Positions 15,358 to 22,299 of a DNA stretch of 34,467 nt are shown one piece after another. The notes under the pieces are model-generated. The model saw only the letters and a list, made by a program, of their open reading frames with translations, made no database searches and was not told the DNA's origin. How positions within the stretch are numbered: position 1 is the first letter of the stretch; every line of letters starts with the position of its first letter. This stretch comes from CAYRKQ01 sp964424985 (GTDB taxonomy: Bacteria > Patescibacteriota > Saccharimonadia > Saccharimonadales > UBA7683): assembly GCA_964424985.1 (NCBI GenBank), contig CAYRKQ010000008.1, positions 1 through 34,467 of the forward strand. Direction: 5' to 3'. The position numbers were made by a program, and so were the translations under genes.

Positions 15358-15741
15358 TTAGGCCAACTCTACAGTCGCTCCGGCTTCTTCCAAAGCTTTT
15401 TTAGCGGCTTCTGCATCGTCTTTTGATGCTTTTTCTTTCACGGCCTTAGGGGCGCCGTCAACAATTGCCTTTGCTTCACCAAGACCAAGGCCAGTGATTT
15501 CTTTCACAGCTTTGATAACGGCTACTTTCTGGGCGCCAGCGTCCTTAAGAATAACGTCAAATTCGCTCTTCTCGTCGCCACCGTCACCAGCAGCGTCACC
15601 GCCAGCAGCAGGGCCAGCCACTGCAGCCACTGCGGCAGCAGGCTCAATGCCGTATTCATCCTTGAGGATTGTTTTTAGTTCGTTTACTTCGAGTACAGTC
15701 AACTTTGTAAGGTCTTCTGCGAGTTTCTTTAAATCTGCCAT
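15358..15741 (-). CDS. rplL: Ribosomal protein L7/L12
   Basis: 127 aa from MADLKKLAEDLTKLTVLEV. N-terminal dimerisation helices (1-32) are followed by an Ala/Gly-rich hinge (36-53) and a C-terminal factor-binding domain (about 57-127). The last contains EFDVILKDAGAQKVAVIKAV, GLGLGEAKAIVDGAPK and EAGATVEL. It forms the stalk that recruits translation GTPases. AAAGGA precedes the ATG; the longer frame to 15792 runs into rplJ and is rejected. Confidence 0.98.
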   Translation of the reverse strand: MADLKKLAEDLTKLTVLEVNELKTILKDEYGIEPAAAVAAVAGPAAGGDAAGDGGDEKSEFDVILKDAGAQKVAVIKAVKEITGLGLGEAKAIVDGAPKAVKEKASKDDAEAAKKALEEAGATVELA

Positions 15742-15763
15742 GAGATTCCTTTCGTTCGTTATA

Positions 15764-16288
15764 TTATGCGGTTGCTTTTGCTTCAACACCATCTAAAAGC
15801 GCGTGTAGGTTGCCAGAAAGGCCACTTACCACGTCGTTGAGTGGTGAAGAAAGGGTTGCAATAACCTGTGCGATCATTTCGTTCTTGCTTGGAAGTACGG
15901 CGAGCGCTTTTACGTCATCAGCACTGAGTACCGTACCATCTGCGTTTAACCCGGCCATCAGTTGAAGTGATGGATTAGTTTTAGCAAACTTGGCGAGTAC
16001 TTGCGCCGGTGCTACTTCATCGTCAGCATTGAAGGCATAAATTAACTGCTCAGCGAATTCGCTCAGGTCAGCATTCTTTAGACTTTCTACTTGAGATACA
16101 GCTAAGCGAAAAAGTCGGTTTTTCACAACTTTAAGCTCGGTGCCGTTTTCTCGCGCTTCGCGACGAAGAGTTTGTAGTTCTTTCACGCTCAAACCTTTGT
16201 ACTGTGCTAGTACGGTAAGCTTTGAACTTGAAAGTAGCTTCACGACTTCCGCAACAACAACTTCTTTTTGTTCACGACTTAGTGCCAT
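15764..16288 (-). CDS. rplJ: Ribosomal protein L10
   Basis: 174 aa from MALSREQKEVVVAEVVKLLS. The L10 signature LTVLAQYKGLSVKELQTLRR...ELKVVKNRLFRLA is followed by the C-terminal helix region that binds L7/L12 dimers. L10 anchors the stalk and represses its own operon by binding the leader RNA upstream. AAAGGA lies before the ATG at 16288. rplL follows after 22 bp. Confidence 0.97.
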   Translation of the reverse strand: MALSREQKEVVVAEVVKLLSSSKLTVLAQYKGLSVKELQTLRREARENGTELKVVKNRLFRLAVSQVESLKNADLSEFAEQLIYAFNADDEVAPAQVLAKFAKTNPSLQLMAGLNADGTVLSADDVKALAVLPSKNEMIAQVIATLSSPLNDVVSGLSGNLHALLDGVEAKATA

Positions 16289-16389
16289 AAACATCCTTTC
16301 GTTATTACGTTTGTTACACCGATAACTTCTTGCGAAGATAGGGTGCATAAATCGACCAATTTGTTAATGTGGTGCACCGAGATTTTTCT

Positions 16390-16505
16390 TAAAAAGAAAA
16401 AGTCTTTGGCTCACGCATTACCAAAGACTTTTCAAAAATAAAACAAATTGTTTGTTTCACTTCCTCGGCAGGTCTTACAAATGCCTACTGTCTTGGGTAA
16501 TGATC
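16390..16505 (-). promoter_or_regulatory. L10 leader with attenuator hairpin
   Basis: The minus-strand leader of rplJ carries the L10-binding wording CAAGACAGTAGGC (about 16483-16495) and GACCTGCCGAGG (16463-16474), as in the known L10 leader family. Downstream is a terminator-type hairpin: AAGTCTTTGG, an 11-base loop, CCAAAGACTT, then a U-rich tract (16390-16430). When L10 is in excess it should bind the leader and favour termination. Confidence 0.88.
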
Positions 16506-16511
16506 TATAGA

Positions 16512-16540
16512 ATTGTATGAAAATTTGTTAAAAAAGTCAA
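16512..16540 (-). promoter_or_regulatory. Promoter of rplJ-rplL
   Basis: Minus strand: -35 TTGACT (16535-16540), 17-bp spacer, -10 TACAAT (16512-16517), directly ahead of the L10 leader. Confidence 0.8.
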
Positions 16541-16573
16541 CCTAATGCTAAATATGCCATAGTCATTACTATA

Positions 16574-17161
16574 TCAAGAATCCTTAGGTTCATTAGATGG
16601 TGTAATTTCAGTGTCTACTTGCTGCACTTTTTCTATAATTGCAGGAACTAACCCCGGAAAACTGCAGTCCATAAAATGACCCATATCAGTTTCTTCATGA
16701 TAATCAGTGTCAAGTTGAGCATGGACGTGTCGTGGCTCTTCAATTGGTATGAATGGGTCGTCAGTTGAGGCGAATTGAACTATCCAATTTTGATTAGCTT
16801 TTATTGCCTTCCAATCCCACAGTTCATTAAAATAGCCGCTCATTCTTTCTGAGCGTATACCGAGGTCAGTGTGATAAGCCCCCACCAACACTGAACCGAA
16901 AATACGATTGGTTTCAGCATAGCGCATTGCTGCCAATGCTCCCGTTGAATGTCCGACAATGATACTATCTTCATCTACACCGAGCTCGTCTCTCAGAAAA
17001 GGTAGCCACTTAATGGAACGGCCAATTCTGTTATCTGGCATTGTTTGCGCTACAACCTCTAAGCCGGCACCTTCTAGCTCGGTCTTTACTTCCGGAAGCC
17101 AGATGCTTTCTGCGGTTGCGCCACCGTTGCCATGGACTAAAATTATATTAGGGTTACCCAT
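16574..17161 (-). CDS. Alpha/beta hydrolase, RBBP9/YdeN-like
   Basis: 195 aa with the compact serine-hydrolase fold. Oxyanion region LVHGNGG (8-14), nucleophile elbow GHSTG (Ser72), acid Asp134/135 in STDDPFIP, and catalytic His162 in DMGHFMD. RBBP9/YdeN proteins are small intracellular esterases of unclear substrate. No signal peptide. TAAAAT six bases before the ATG suggests leaderless expression. Confidence 0.88.
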   Translation of the reverse strand: MGNPNIILVHGNGGATAESIWLPEVKTELEGAGLEVVAQTMPDNRIGRSIKWLPFLRDELGVDEDSIIVGHSTGALAAMRYAETNRIFGSVLVGAYHTDLGIRSERMSGYFNELWDWKAIKANQNWIVQFASTDDPFIPIEEPRHVHAQLDTDYHEETDMGHFMDCSFPGLVPAIIEKVQQVDTEITPSNEPKDS

Positions 17162-17173
17162 ACATTTATTTTA
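17162..17173 (-). promoter_or_regulatory. -10 element, leaderless hydrolase gene
   Basis: Minus strand TAAAAT (17168-17173), AAATGT, ATG at 17161. No TG extension. Confidence 0.45.
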
Positions 17174-17401
17174 AATTCCGGTGGTTTCTTCAACCGCCCT
17201 ACCATTGATTGTCGTCGGAGGTGTAATCTGGGATGGAGTCGTTTCTATTGCCGTAGGTGTCATCGATGTCGAGGACTCAGATACGCTGAACCTCATTACT
17301 GATGATCGAAAGCTTCTCCATACGTCGTCAGACACACCCTCCGGTCGGAATACTTCTGGATTATAAATTGGTCCTTGACCACCCTCTACTCTACTGCTCA
17401 T
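17171..17401 (-). CDS. Small protein of unknown function
   Basis: 76 aa, no family recognised. The N-terminal half (GPIYNPEVFRPEGVSDDVWR) may be folded; the rest is Ser/Thr/Pro-rich and likely disordered. No membrane segment. Its ATG overlaps the end of the preceding gene by 11 bp, so it is probably translationally coupled to it. Confidence 0.55.
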   Translation of the reverse strand: MSSRVEGGQGPIYNPEVFRPEGVSDDVWRSFRSSVMRFSVSESSTSMTPTAIETTPSQITPPTTINGRAVEETTGI

Positions 17402-17585
17402 ACACTACTCCCCCTACCATTACTCTGCCGCCTGTCATTGCGATTTGATCTTCTGTGCGTGGACCTTGGCTAATATGCCAAGCAACCCACCCTGCTTCAC
17501 CCGGTTGGAGTGGTACATCTTTCATATTACCTTGCTCCATCCAGTCGCCCATTTCTGTTTGATTGTATTGTCTTTCAGTTGTCAT
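17391..17585 (-). CDS. Small protein of unknown function
   Basis: 64 aa, no family recognised. Trp-rich middle (GDWMEQGN, GEAGWVAWHISQGPR) and a beta-like tail (GGRVMVGGVVYEQ). AAGGAG lies five bases before the ATG at 17585. It is the first gene behind the leader at 17605-17769. Confidence 0.6.
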   Translation of the reverse strand: MTTERQYNQTEMGDWMEQGNMKDVPLQPGEAGWVAWHISQGPRTEDQIAMTGGRVMVGGVVYEQ

Positions 17586-17604
17586 ATTCTCTCCTTAGAG
17601 TATT

Positions 17605-17769
17605 AAAAAACGGACTGTTGAAGCCCGATATTTTCTTGGCTGTGCTGGGCGCTTATGCGCTTCGAGCTTCAATTGTGAAGCACAGCCGTTGAAGGCTGAG
17701 GAGGAGTTGAAGCTGCAAGGCAATTTGTTTCATCATTTCGTATAATACGCCTTTTCGATGGATTGTCAA
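17605..17769 (-). promoter_or_regulatory. Promoter and attenuator-like leader
   Basis: Minus strand: -35 TTGACA (17764-17769), 16-bp spacer, -10 TATTAT (17742-17747). The transcript carries a Leu-rich mini-ORF, then a 50-base three-way-junction-like fold closed by GGCTGTGCT/AGCACAGCC (17638-17687) with TTCA/TGAA and GCGC/GCGC arms. A weak hairpin CGGGC/GTCCG follows, with a U6 run (about 17605-17628), 14 bases before the Shine-Dalgarno of the next gene. Confidence 0.5.
17653..17736 (-). CDS. Putative Leu-rich leader peptide (27 aa)
   Basis: Starts with two Met codons (17736, 17733) that fall at the predicted transcription start. The middle reads LQLQLLLSLQRL, seven Leu in twelve residues; the stop lies inside the stem-loop region. 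This is what a ribosome-stalling leader peptide looks like, but the count may be chance. No Shine-Dalgarno. Confidence 0.35.
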   Translation of the reverse strand: MMKQIALQLQLLLSLQRLCFTIEARSA

Positions 17770-17777
17770 CAGGGGGC

Positions 17778-17806
17778 TTGACAAAACTAAGTACAAGGCG
17801 TATAAT
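17778..17806 (+). promoter_or_regulatory. Consensus promoter, plus strand
   Basis: TTGACA (17778-17783), 17-bp spacer, TATAAT (17801-17806): a perfect match. It is divergent from the promoter at 17742-17769. The leader to the next gene is about 208 bases, starting with a GCTTTTTTCATGAAAAAAGC palindrome near 17818-17837. Confidence 0.85.
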
Positions 17807-17893
17807 AAAAAGATAGGCTTTTTTCATGAAAAAAGCTTGACAAGGGTTTAATGAGGAGTAGAATCTATAATTGTGAGTAGCCAATCTATACAA

Positions 17894-17950
17894 ATGCTTC
17901 GCAATAAGAACATGCACGTCGCATGGTACTTTATTGTGCGCTGTGTGTAG
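17894..17950 (+). CDS. Putative leader peptide rich in aromatic/branched residues
   Basis: 18 aa, MLRNKNMHVAWYFIVRCV, ending TAG one base before the antiterminator strand at 17952. A run of Trp-Tyr-Phe-Ile-Val just before the stop suits amino-acid or drug-dependent stalling. No Shine-Dalgarno is visible, which weakens the case. Confidence 0.35.
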   Translation: MLRNKNMHVAWYFIVRCV

Positions 17951-17951
17951 G

Positions 17952-18009
17952 TTGAGCCCGCGAAAATAATTCAACGAGCTCAATCACAAAAATGTGGGAG
18001 CTCTTTTTT
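17952..18009 (+). promoter_or_regulatory. Attenuator: terminator with competing antiterminator
   Basis: The terminator is GAGCTC (17976-17981) and GAGCTC (17998-18003) with an inner CAC/GTG, followed by U6. TTGAGC (17952-17957) can instead pair with GCTCAA (17978-17983) and break the terminator. The start codon at 18022 follows twelve bases after the U-run. Confidence 0.55.
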
Positions 18010-18021
18010 AACGAGAAAATT

Positions 18022-18345
18022 ATGACAATTACTGAATCAACAGCCCAACCATCAACCAGTCAAGATCAACTTGATCCTGCTCAATTTGAAGACTCGTTCA
18101 TTGCTGGCTTGGAGGAGCGCAAGCTTCTGGGTGATTTTGTCGAGCTCGTGGATTCATTTCTAGAGAAGTGCATCCACCCCGAGGCAAGCGGCGGAGAGGG
18201 GTTAACCAAGGGTGAGTGCCTGGATCCTCCGGTAAGACTCGAGCATGATACTCCTCTTTCAGTTCTCACCGCACTCATGTTTTCTCACGTGGCATATAAA
18301 GGTGAGCTCGAGCGGTTTGTTGAGCCGCCTGAGGAAGAGATCTAA
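18022..18345 (+). CDS. Small acidic protein of unknown function
   Basis: 107 aa from MTITESTAQPSTSQDQ. A disordered N-terminus (1-20) precedes an acidic, helical body (FEDSFIAGLEERKLLGDFVELV, given here as 5'-part FEDSFIAGLEERKLLGDF) and the late helix LTALMFSHVAYKGELERF. Two Cys, no membrane segment. The upstream start at 17992 lies inside the terminator stem and is rejected. It converges on the tmk-thyX gene. Confidence 0.6.
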   Translation: MTITESTAQPSTSQDQLDPAQFEDSFIAGLEERKLLGDFVELVDSFLEKCIHPEASGGEGLTKGECLDPPVRLEHDTPLSVLTALMFSHVAYKGELERFVEPPEEEI

Positions 18346-18354
18346 ATCAGGAAA

Positions 18355-20718
18355 CTACAGCTGGCCAAGTTTGAATTGGGTGGCGCGTTCGGCGGCTAAG
18401 CGAGTGAGTTCGGGGTCTTCACCTTGGTTGACGAAAATCATGCCCTCAGCAATAAGCGGGTGGACTTCTTTTATCTTCTGGTGAATAGTTTGAGCTACTT
18501 TTCGATAACCCGGGTGGCCTTGTGGTGAACTGCGCAGTTCTATGAAGTGGTAGGCCTCTCTGGCATTTAGCGTGAATTCCCAGCGCATTTTGTGACCGAG
18601 CAAGGTGGCATACTGCGCCTCATTTTTGTAGCCTTTTTCCCATAGCGTTTGGTAAAGCTGCATGCTCAGGTCAAAACATTCTTCGAATAGACTATCTAAA
18701 CCTGCGTCACTGACTAATTTTGGCGTCTCGTAGCCGTAATGCGGGCTGAGGGCTTGCCACTGCATGTTGTCGACCATACGGTGCCGCTGGAGATCGCGGA
18801 AAATGCCGTAATCGCATAAAATATCAAAACTATAGTGCGGAATTTCAAATGCCCGGCCTGGCTTGTGCCGTCTGTTAAGGCGCTCGCCTATGTACGTTTT
18901 CATAGCAGCTTCTTTTTGTTGGTATGACCACTCGCTGGTAGCGGATTCTAGTTGTTTCAAACTGAGCGTTGAGCTTTCGTAAAGAACGTGCGGCAGTACG
19001 TCTAGCTCGTTTTTTGGCCAAAAATCAACGAGCTCCACTGGCTCAATGTCTTCACCTTTTATGGTGTTGGCAAGATCATTTTCTGAAATTTTATCAATTG
19101 CGGCTTTGGTTTGGGCGCGGTAAGCTACCCAAGCACCGCCTCTGTCTGGTCTATCTGCTCTTTCCAAGAAGGTTGGCACTACTTTGCGGCCTTCCTTGAG
19201 GAGCGCCTCGCCGGTATCACGCGATTCTTGCAATTCTTCGCTTTGCAGGTGCATTATTAAGCTTTCTAAAGCCTGGCCAGAGGCGAATACGCCCACTGTT
19301 GCGGTGGTTGCTACTGGCAGTACCGTGCGAATTGCGTCACAAGCCTGGGCTCTCGTGGCGGCCTTCCAGGCGCCATCGCGAGATTCTTCTGGCTCAGTTG
19401 AGTTAGCACGAACATATTCGGAAAGTTTATGTACAAGATTGGAGTATTTTTCAAATAGCTCATCCATAGATTTGTTGTAGGTTTTCGTGGTCTCACTATC
19501 TAAGTTTGTTGGCGTGTGATATTTGAACTTGCCATGTTCGTCTTTTTGGTCAAAGAAAATATAACGCGTGGACTGTTCGAGATAGGCAGCTAATCTGCCC
19601 CACTCTAATTTTTTCGTAAGCAAGTTACTGGCGTTTTCTATAACAAAGTGGATGCCCGTTAACTGCTGCACGCTATCGTCGCCAAACGCCGTGATAACTC
19701 GTTTTAACAGACCTTCGTCTTTACCTTCTTTTTCGGCGAACTCATCTAAAATGGTTACCCGCATATCGTCACCGCGGCGGCTCAGGCGCGCCATAGCGGC
19801 GGCGATAGTGACGTTTGAAAGTTTGTCACCAAACATATAAACGTTGCCGTCAGTATCTGTCACTGCTTCTTTCAAATAAGCTTTCCCCTCTTTGGTAATT
19901 GAATAGCTGCCGTTGGCATTCTTTGTGACGTAAGGGTTGGCAGTGACCGTCTTTTTCGGCGCAAAAACCTCGGCGGCTGTTTCTTTTTTTGGAGCTGATT
20001 GTTTACGTAGCTTACCCAGCATCGGCTGAATCCTTTCCCAGATGAGATTATTGATAGTTGGAATACTCATGAGTTCACCGTTTTTCGTGCAATTAAGTGC
20101 AAGGAAGGTGTCAGGGAAAGTGTTGCAAAGTAGCTCGTAGGTGGCAACGGCATCTTTCAAGTGATTTAGATCGGCTTCGTGGAGATCCCGCTTTTTATTC
20201 GTGTAATTTCGCTCTTCTTTTTGGTCGACGAGCTTTTGTGCAGTAGCGGCTTCCACGAGCAACACCACGTTTAAATCAGGTCGAGGAACGCCGAGCATGC
20301 CAAATTCTAGATTGTCTAGCCACTGAAATAACTCCACCTTCTGTTTGTCATTATCAAATTTACCGCCCTGATGAGCCATGTTAGAGCCAGTAAAGCGATT
20401 ACAGAGCACTACTTTGCCGGCTGCAAGGTCGTTTTTTATAGATTGAGCAACATCGAAACGGTCGAGCGCATAAAACAGTGATGGCGTGTAGGGGCCAAGC
20501 TCTGCGGCTGTTCCGTAGTCGCCGTTCAAGTATTTACGAACAAAGTAAGATGAGTCTTCTTCGTATTGCGGAAAGTCATACGTTGCCACATCATAGCCTT
20601 CGGACTTCAATCGTTCCACAAGCAACTTAAACTGAGTTCCCTTGCCAGAACCGTCAGACCCTTCAATGACAATGAAAGCACCATCTTGATTAGTTTGCTG
20701 TTTTACCGAATTGTTCAT
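18355..20718 (-). CDS. Thymidylate kinase fused to tandem ThyX domains
   Basis: 787 aa. Residues 12-235 are a dTMP kinase: P-loop EGSDGSGKGT (19-28), DFPQYEED (48-55), and CNRFTGSNMAHQGGK in place of the DR motif (106-120). After a linker, two ThyX (FAD-dependent thymidylate synthase) repeats follow. The first (about 300-520) keeps the EQSTRY half of the ThyX motif (381-386) but has lost RHR. The second (about 590-787) keeps QRHR (644-647) but has lost the SxR part (ALSPHYGY). One polypeptide could thus make dTMP from dUMP and phosphorylate it to dTDP. The ATG overlaps the dcd stop by 4 bp. Confidence 0.9.
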   Translation of the reverse strand: MNNSVKQQTNQDGAFIVIEGSDGSGKGTQFKLLVERLKSEGYDVATYDFPQYEEDSSYFVRKYLNGDYGTAAELGPYTPSLFYALDRFDVAQSIKNDLAAGKVVLCNRFTGSNMAHQGGKFDNDKQKVELFQWLDNLEFGMLGVPRPDLNVVLLVEAATAQKLVDQKEERNYTNKKRDLHEADLNHLKDAVATYELLCNTFPDTFLALNCTKNGELMSIPTINNLIWERIQPMLGKLRKQSAPKKETAAEVFAPKKTVTANPYVTKNANGSYSITKEGKAYLKEAVTDTDGNVYMFGDKLSNVTIAAAMARLSRRGDDMRVTILDEFAEKEGKDEGLLKRVITAFGDDSVQQLTGIHFVIENASNLLTKKLEWGRLAAYLEQSTRYIFFDQKDEHGKFKYHTPTNLDSETTKTYNKSMDELFEKYSNLVHKLSEYVRANSTEPEESRDGAWKAATRAQACDAIRTVLPVATTATVGVFASGQALESLIMHLQSEELQESRDTGEALLKEGRKVVPTFLERADRPDRGGAWVAYRAQTKAAIDKISENDLANTIKGEDIEPVELVDFWPKNELDVLPHVLYESSTLSLKQLESATSEWSYQQKEAAMKTYIGERLNRRHKPGRAFEIPHYSFDILCDYGIFRDLQRHRMVDNMQWQALSPHYGYETPKLVSDAGLDSLFEECFDLSMQLYQTLWEKGYKNEAQYATLLGHKMRWEFTLNAREAYHFIELRSSPQGHPGYRKVAQTIHQKIKEVHPLIAEGMIFVNQGEDPELTRLAAERATQFKLGQL

Positions 20719-21428
20719 CGTGCTTTTAAACCTTTAATATCCTCTGGTAGCTTCCTGGTATCTTTGTATGCCTGAGGCAGCATCAGATCCGGCGTCCAGT
20801 TGGCAATAAGTTCATTAATTGAGGTGCCCGATTGGTACTTACCGCTCATGCCATTGTCGCGACCCTCACCATAGTTACCTTCAACTTCACCAGTTTCATG
20901 GAATATGATCTGAGCAATACGCTCGCCTACCGGCAATAAAACAGTCTCGTGTTCGTTTAGGTTATAGATTTCCAACGTTAAACGATTTATATAGCCAGGA
21001 TCGATCCAGCCAGCATCAAAGCAAACGGCTACGCCATTTCTTCCCCAACTTGATCTGGACTTAACTTCAGCAGCTCCAGGAGGCTTTATTCCGAAGAACT
21101 CATGCGTATGAGCTAAAATACGTTCACCTGGTTTAAGTGGAATTACTGGGTGCTCTGGTGGTATGCCCTCAAGTAATTTAACACCGTTAGTGTCGCACCA
21201 GTCCTTGTGAGTGACTGCCTGTCGGGTTTCGCCGTAGTAGCGATTAACGTCATTTCTATCAAAGGGGTTGTATATGTAACCTTTTTTAGGTTGGCCTGTA
21301 CTGTAGTAATAGTAGCCCAGTGTGACGTCTAAACTGGCATGGCTGACATGCTTTGGCTCGTATGGAACACATACAATGTGCTCTTCATCTATTGCTTGTC
21401 GTATTTGTTTGTTACTGTAGACCCCCAC
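20715..21428 (-). CDS. dcd: dCTP deaminase (dUTPase superfamily)
   Basis: 237 aa. Trimeric dUTPase-fold signature: KSRSSWGRNGVAVCFDAGWI, then DPGYINRLTLEIYNL with the catalytic-type Glu, PVGERIAQIIF, and a C-terminal GMSGKYQSG that closes over substrate. It converts dCTP to dUTP, or directly to dUMP if bifunctional; no separate dUTPase is seen in the window. GTG start at 21428 behind GGAGAGGG. It lies between a free tmk and the tmk-thyX fusion, completing a dTTP pathway. Confidence 0.9.
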   Translation of the reverse strand: MGVYSNKQIRQAIDEEHIVCVPYEPKHVSHASLDVTLGYYYYSTGQPKKGYIYNPFDRNDVNRYYGETRQAVTHKDWCDTNGVKLLEGIPPEHPVIPLKPGERILAHTHEFFGIKPPGAAEVKSRSSWGRNGVAVCFDAGWIDPGYINRLTLEIYNLNEHETVLLPVGERIAQIIFHETGEVEGNYGEGRDNGMSGKYQSGTSINELIANWTPDLMLPQAYKDTRKLPEDIKGLKAR

Positions 21429-21475
21429 AATTACCCTCTCCGTTTTGCGAGCCCACCTTCGCTTTTAGTAATTCT

Positions 21476-21484
21476 ATTGTATCA
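21476..21484 (-). promoter_or_regulatory. Extended -10 promoter of dcd-tmk/thyX
   Basis: Minus strand TGA-TACAAT, about 47 bases before the GTG of dcd. A hairpin ACACTAC/GTAGTGT lies just upstream and could end the tmk transcript. Confidence 0.6.
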
Positions 21485-21522
21485 GAGCTTTATACACTAC
21501 GGGTAGTGTTATTTGTAGTAAT

Positions 21523-22119
21523 TTATACGCCAATGATGGTTCGTATTTCTTGCTGTAATGTCTCAATGGGTTTCGTGCCGTCGATTATAACTAAACCAAA
21601 CTCATCGGCATGCTTGTGGTACAGATTATTAACTTTCTCAAAATAGTTTTTGCCTTTAGATTCCCAGTAGTCGTTGCCTTTGCCAATACTTTCAAGTCGT
21701 TTTCGGCCGAGGTCTACCGGCGTGTCTATGAGAATTTTGTAATCATAGGTGAAGTCACCGAGGCCAATCAGGGTAATTTGTTTGGCGGTCTCAAAATCCA
21801 GACCTTGAGCGGTCTGGTACAAAATGTTGCTTATATAAGATCGGTCGGTCGCCACCCACTTACCAGCTGCCAATGCCTGTCTGCTGGCTTCAATGTTGGC
21901 GGCAATGCCGCCGGCACACGTTAAGGCATCGCTGATTGGCGGCCGTTTAAACTCAGTAAAATGTACGTGCTCACGAATGGCTTGGTAGTAGTCAGTTCCG
22001 CCTGGTTCGCGCAGTGCCAGCACCTCGTAGCCTTTTTCTTCAAGATACTTTTTAAGAAGTGCTACTTGAGTAGATTTACCCGAACCATCAATTCCCTCTA
22101 ATAAAATACTCTTTGCCAT
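21523..22119 (-). CDS. tmk: Thymidylate kinase (stand-alone)
   Basis: 198 aa from MAKSILLEGIDGSGKST (P-loop 9-16). The dTMP-binding region is LREPGGTDYYQAIREH, the DRS motif is in ATDRSYISNILYQTAQG, and a lid region follows. It phosphorylates dTMP to dTDP. The start at 22119 matches the family and has AAGGTG before it; TGG-TAAAAT seven bases upstream is also a possible -10. It is clearly a different TMK lineage from the domain in the fusion, so the genome carries two. Confidence 0.9.
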   Translation of the reverse strand: MAKSILLEGIDGSGKSTQVALLKKYLEEKGYEVLALREPGGTDYYQAIREHVHFTEFKRPPISDALTCAGGIAANIEASRQALAAGKWVATDRSYISNILYQTAQGLDFETAKQITLIGLGDFTYDYKILIDTPVDLGRKRLESIGKGNDYWESKGKNYFEKVNNLYHKHADEFGLVIIDGTKPIETLQQEIRTIIGV

Positions 22120-22299
22120 CACCTTTATTTTACCAGCTAATGTATAGATTAGTAACTGGCACTGCATACAGCTGTTACTATTTCGCGCTATAGCGTAAAA
22201 AAGTAATACAGGGTGATAGGTCGCTTTCTTAATTAAGCGTTTGAAAGCGGACGCAGGTTTGTTGCACTACTGATTATTGATTATGCTCTAAAGTATAAA
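22120..22299. other. Intergenic gap between tmk and rplA
   Basis: No gene seen. It holds a CGCTTTC/GAAAGCG hairpin near 22223-22250 (14-base loop, no U-run) that may mark the 3' end of the rplK-rplA transcript, and a CGCTATAGCG palindrome near 22185-22195. Confidence 0.4.

Noticed and set aside
17669..17983. 104-aa minus-strand reading frame
   Set aside because: It crosses two opposed promoters and a terminator hairpin and has no ribosome site.
17840..18010. T-box riboswitch
   Set aside because: The leader has GAGGAGTAG and AGGTTGAGCCCGCG, close to T-box wording, but the bases that must pair with the tRNA CCA end (UGG) are changed and no clear specifier loop is seen.
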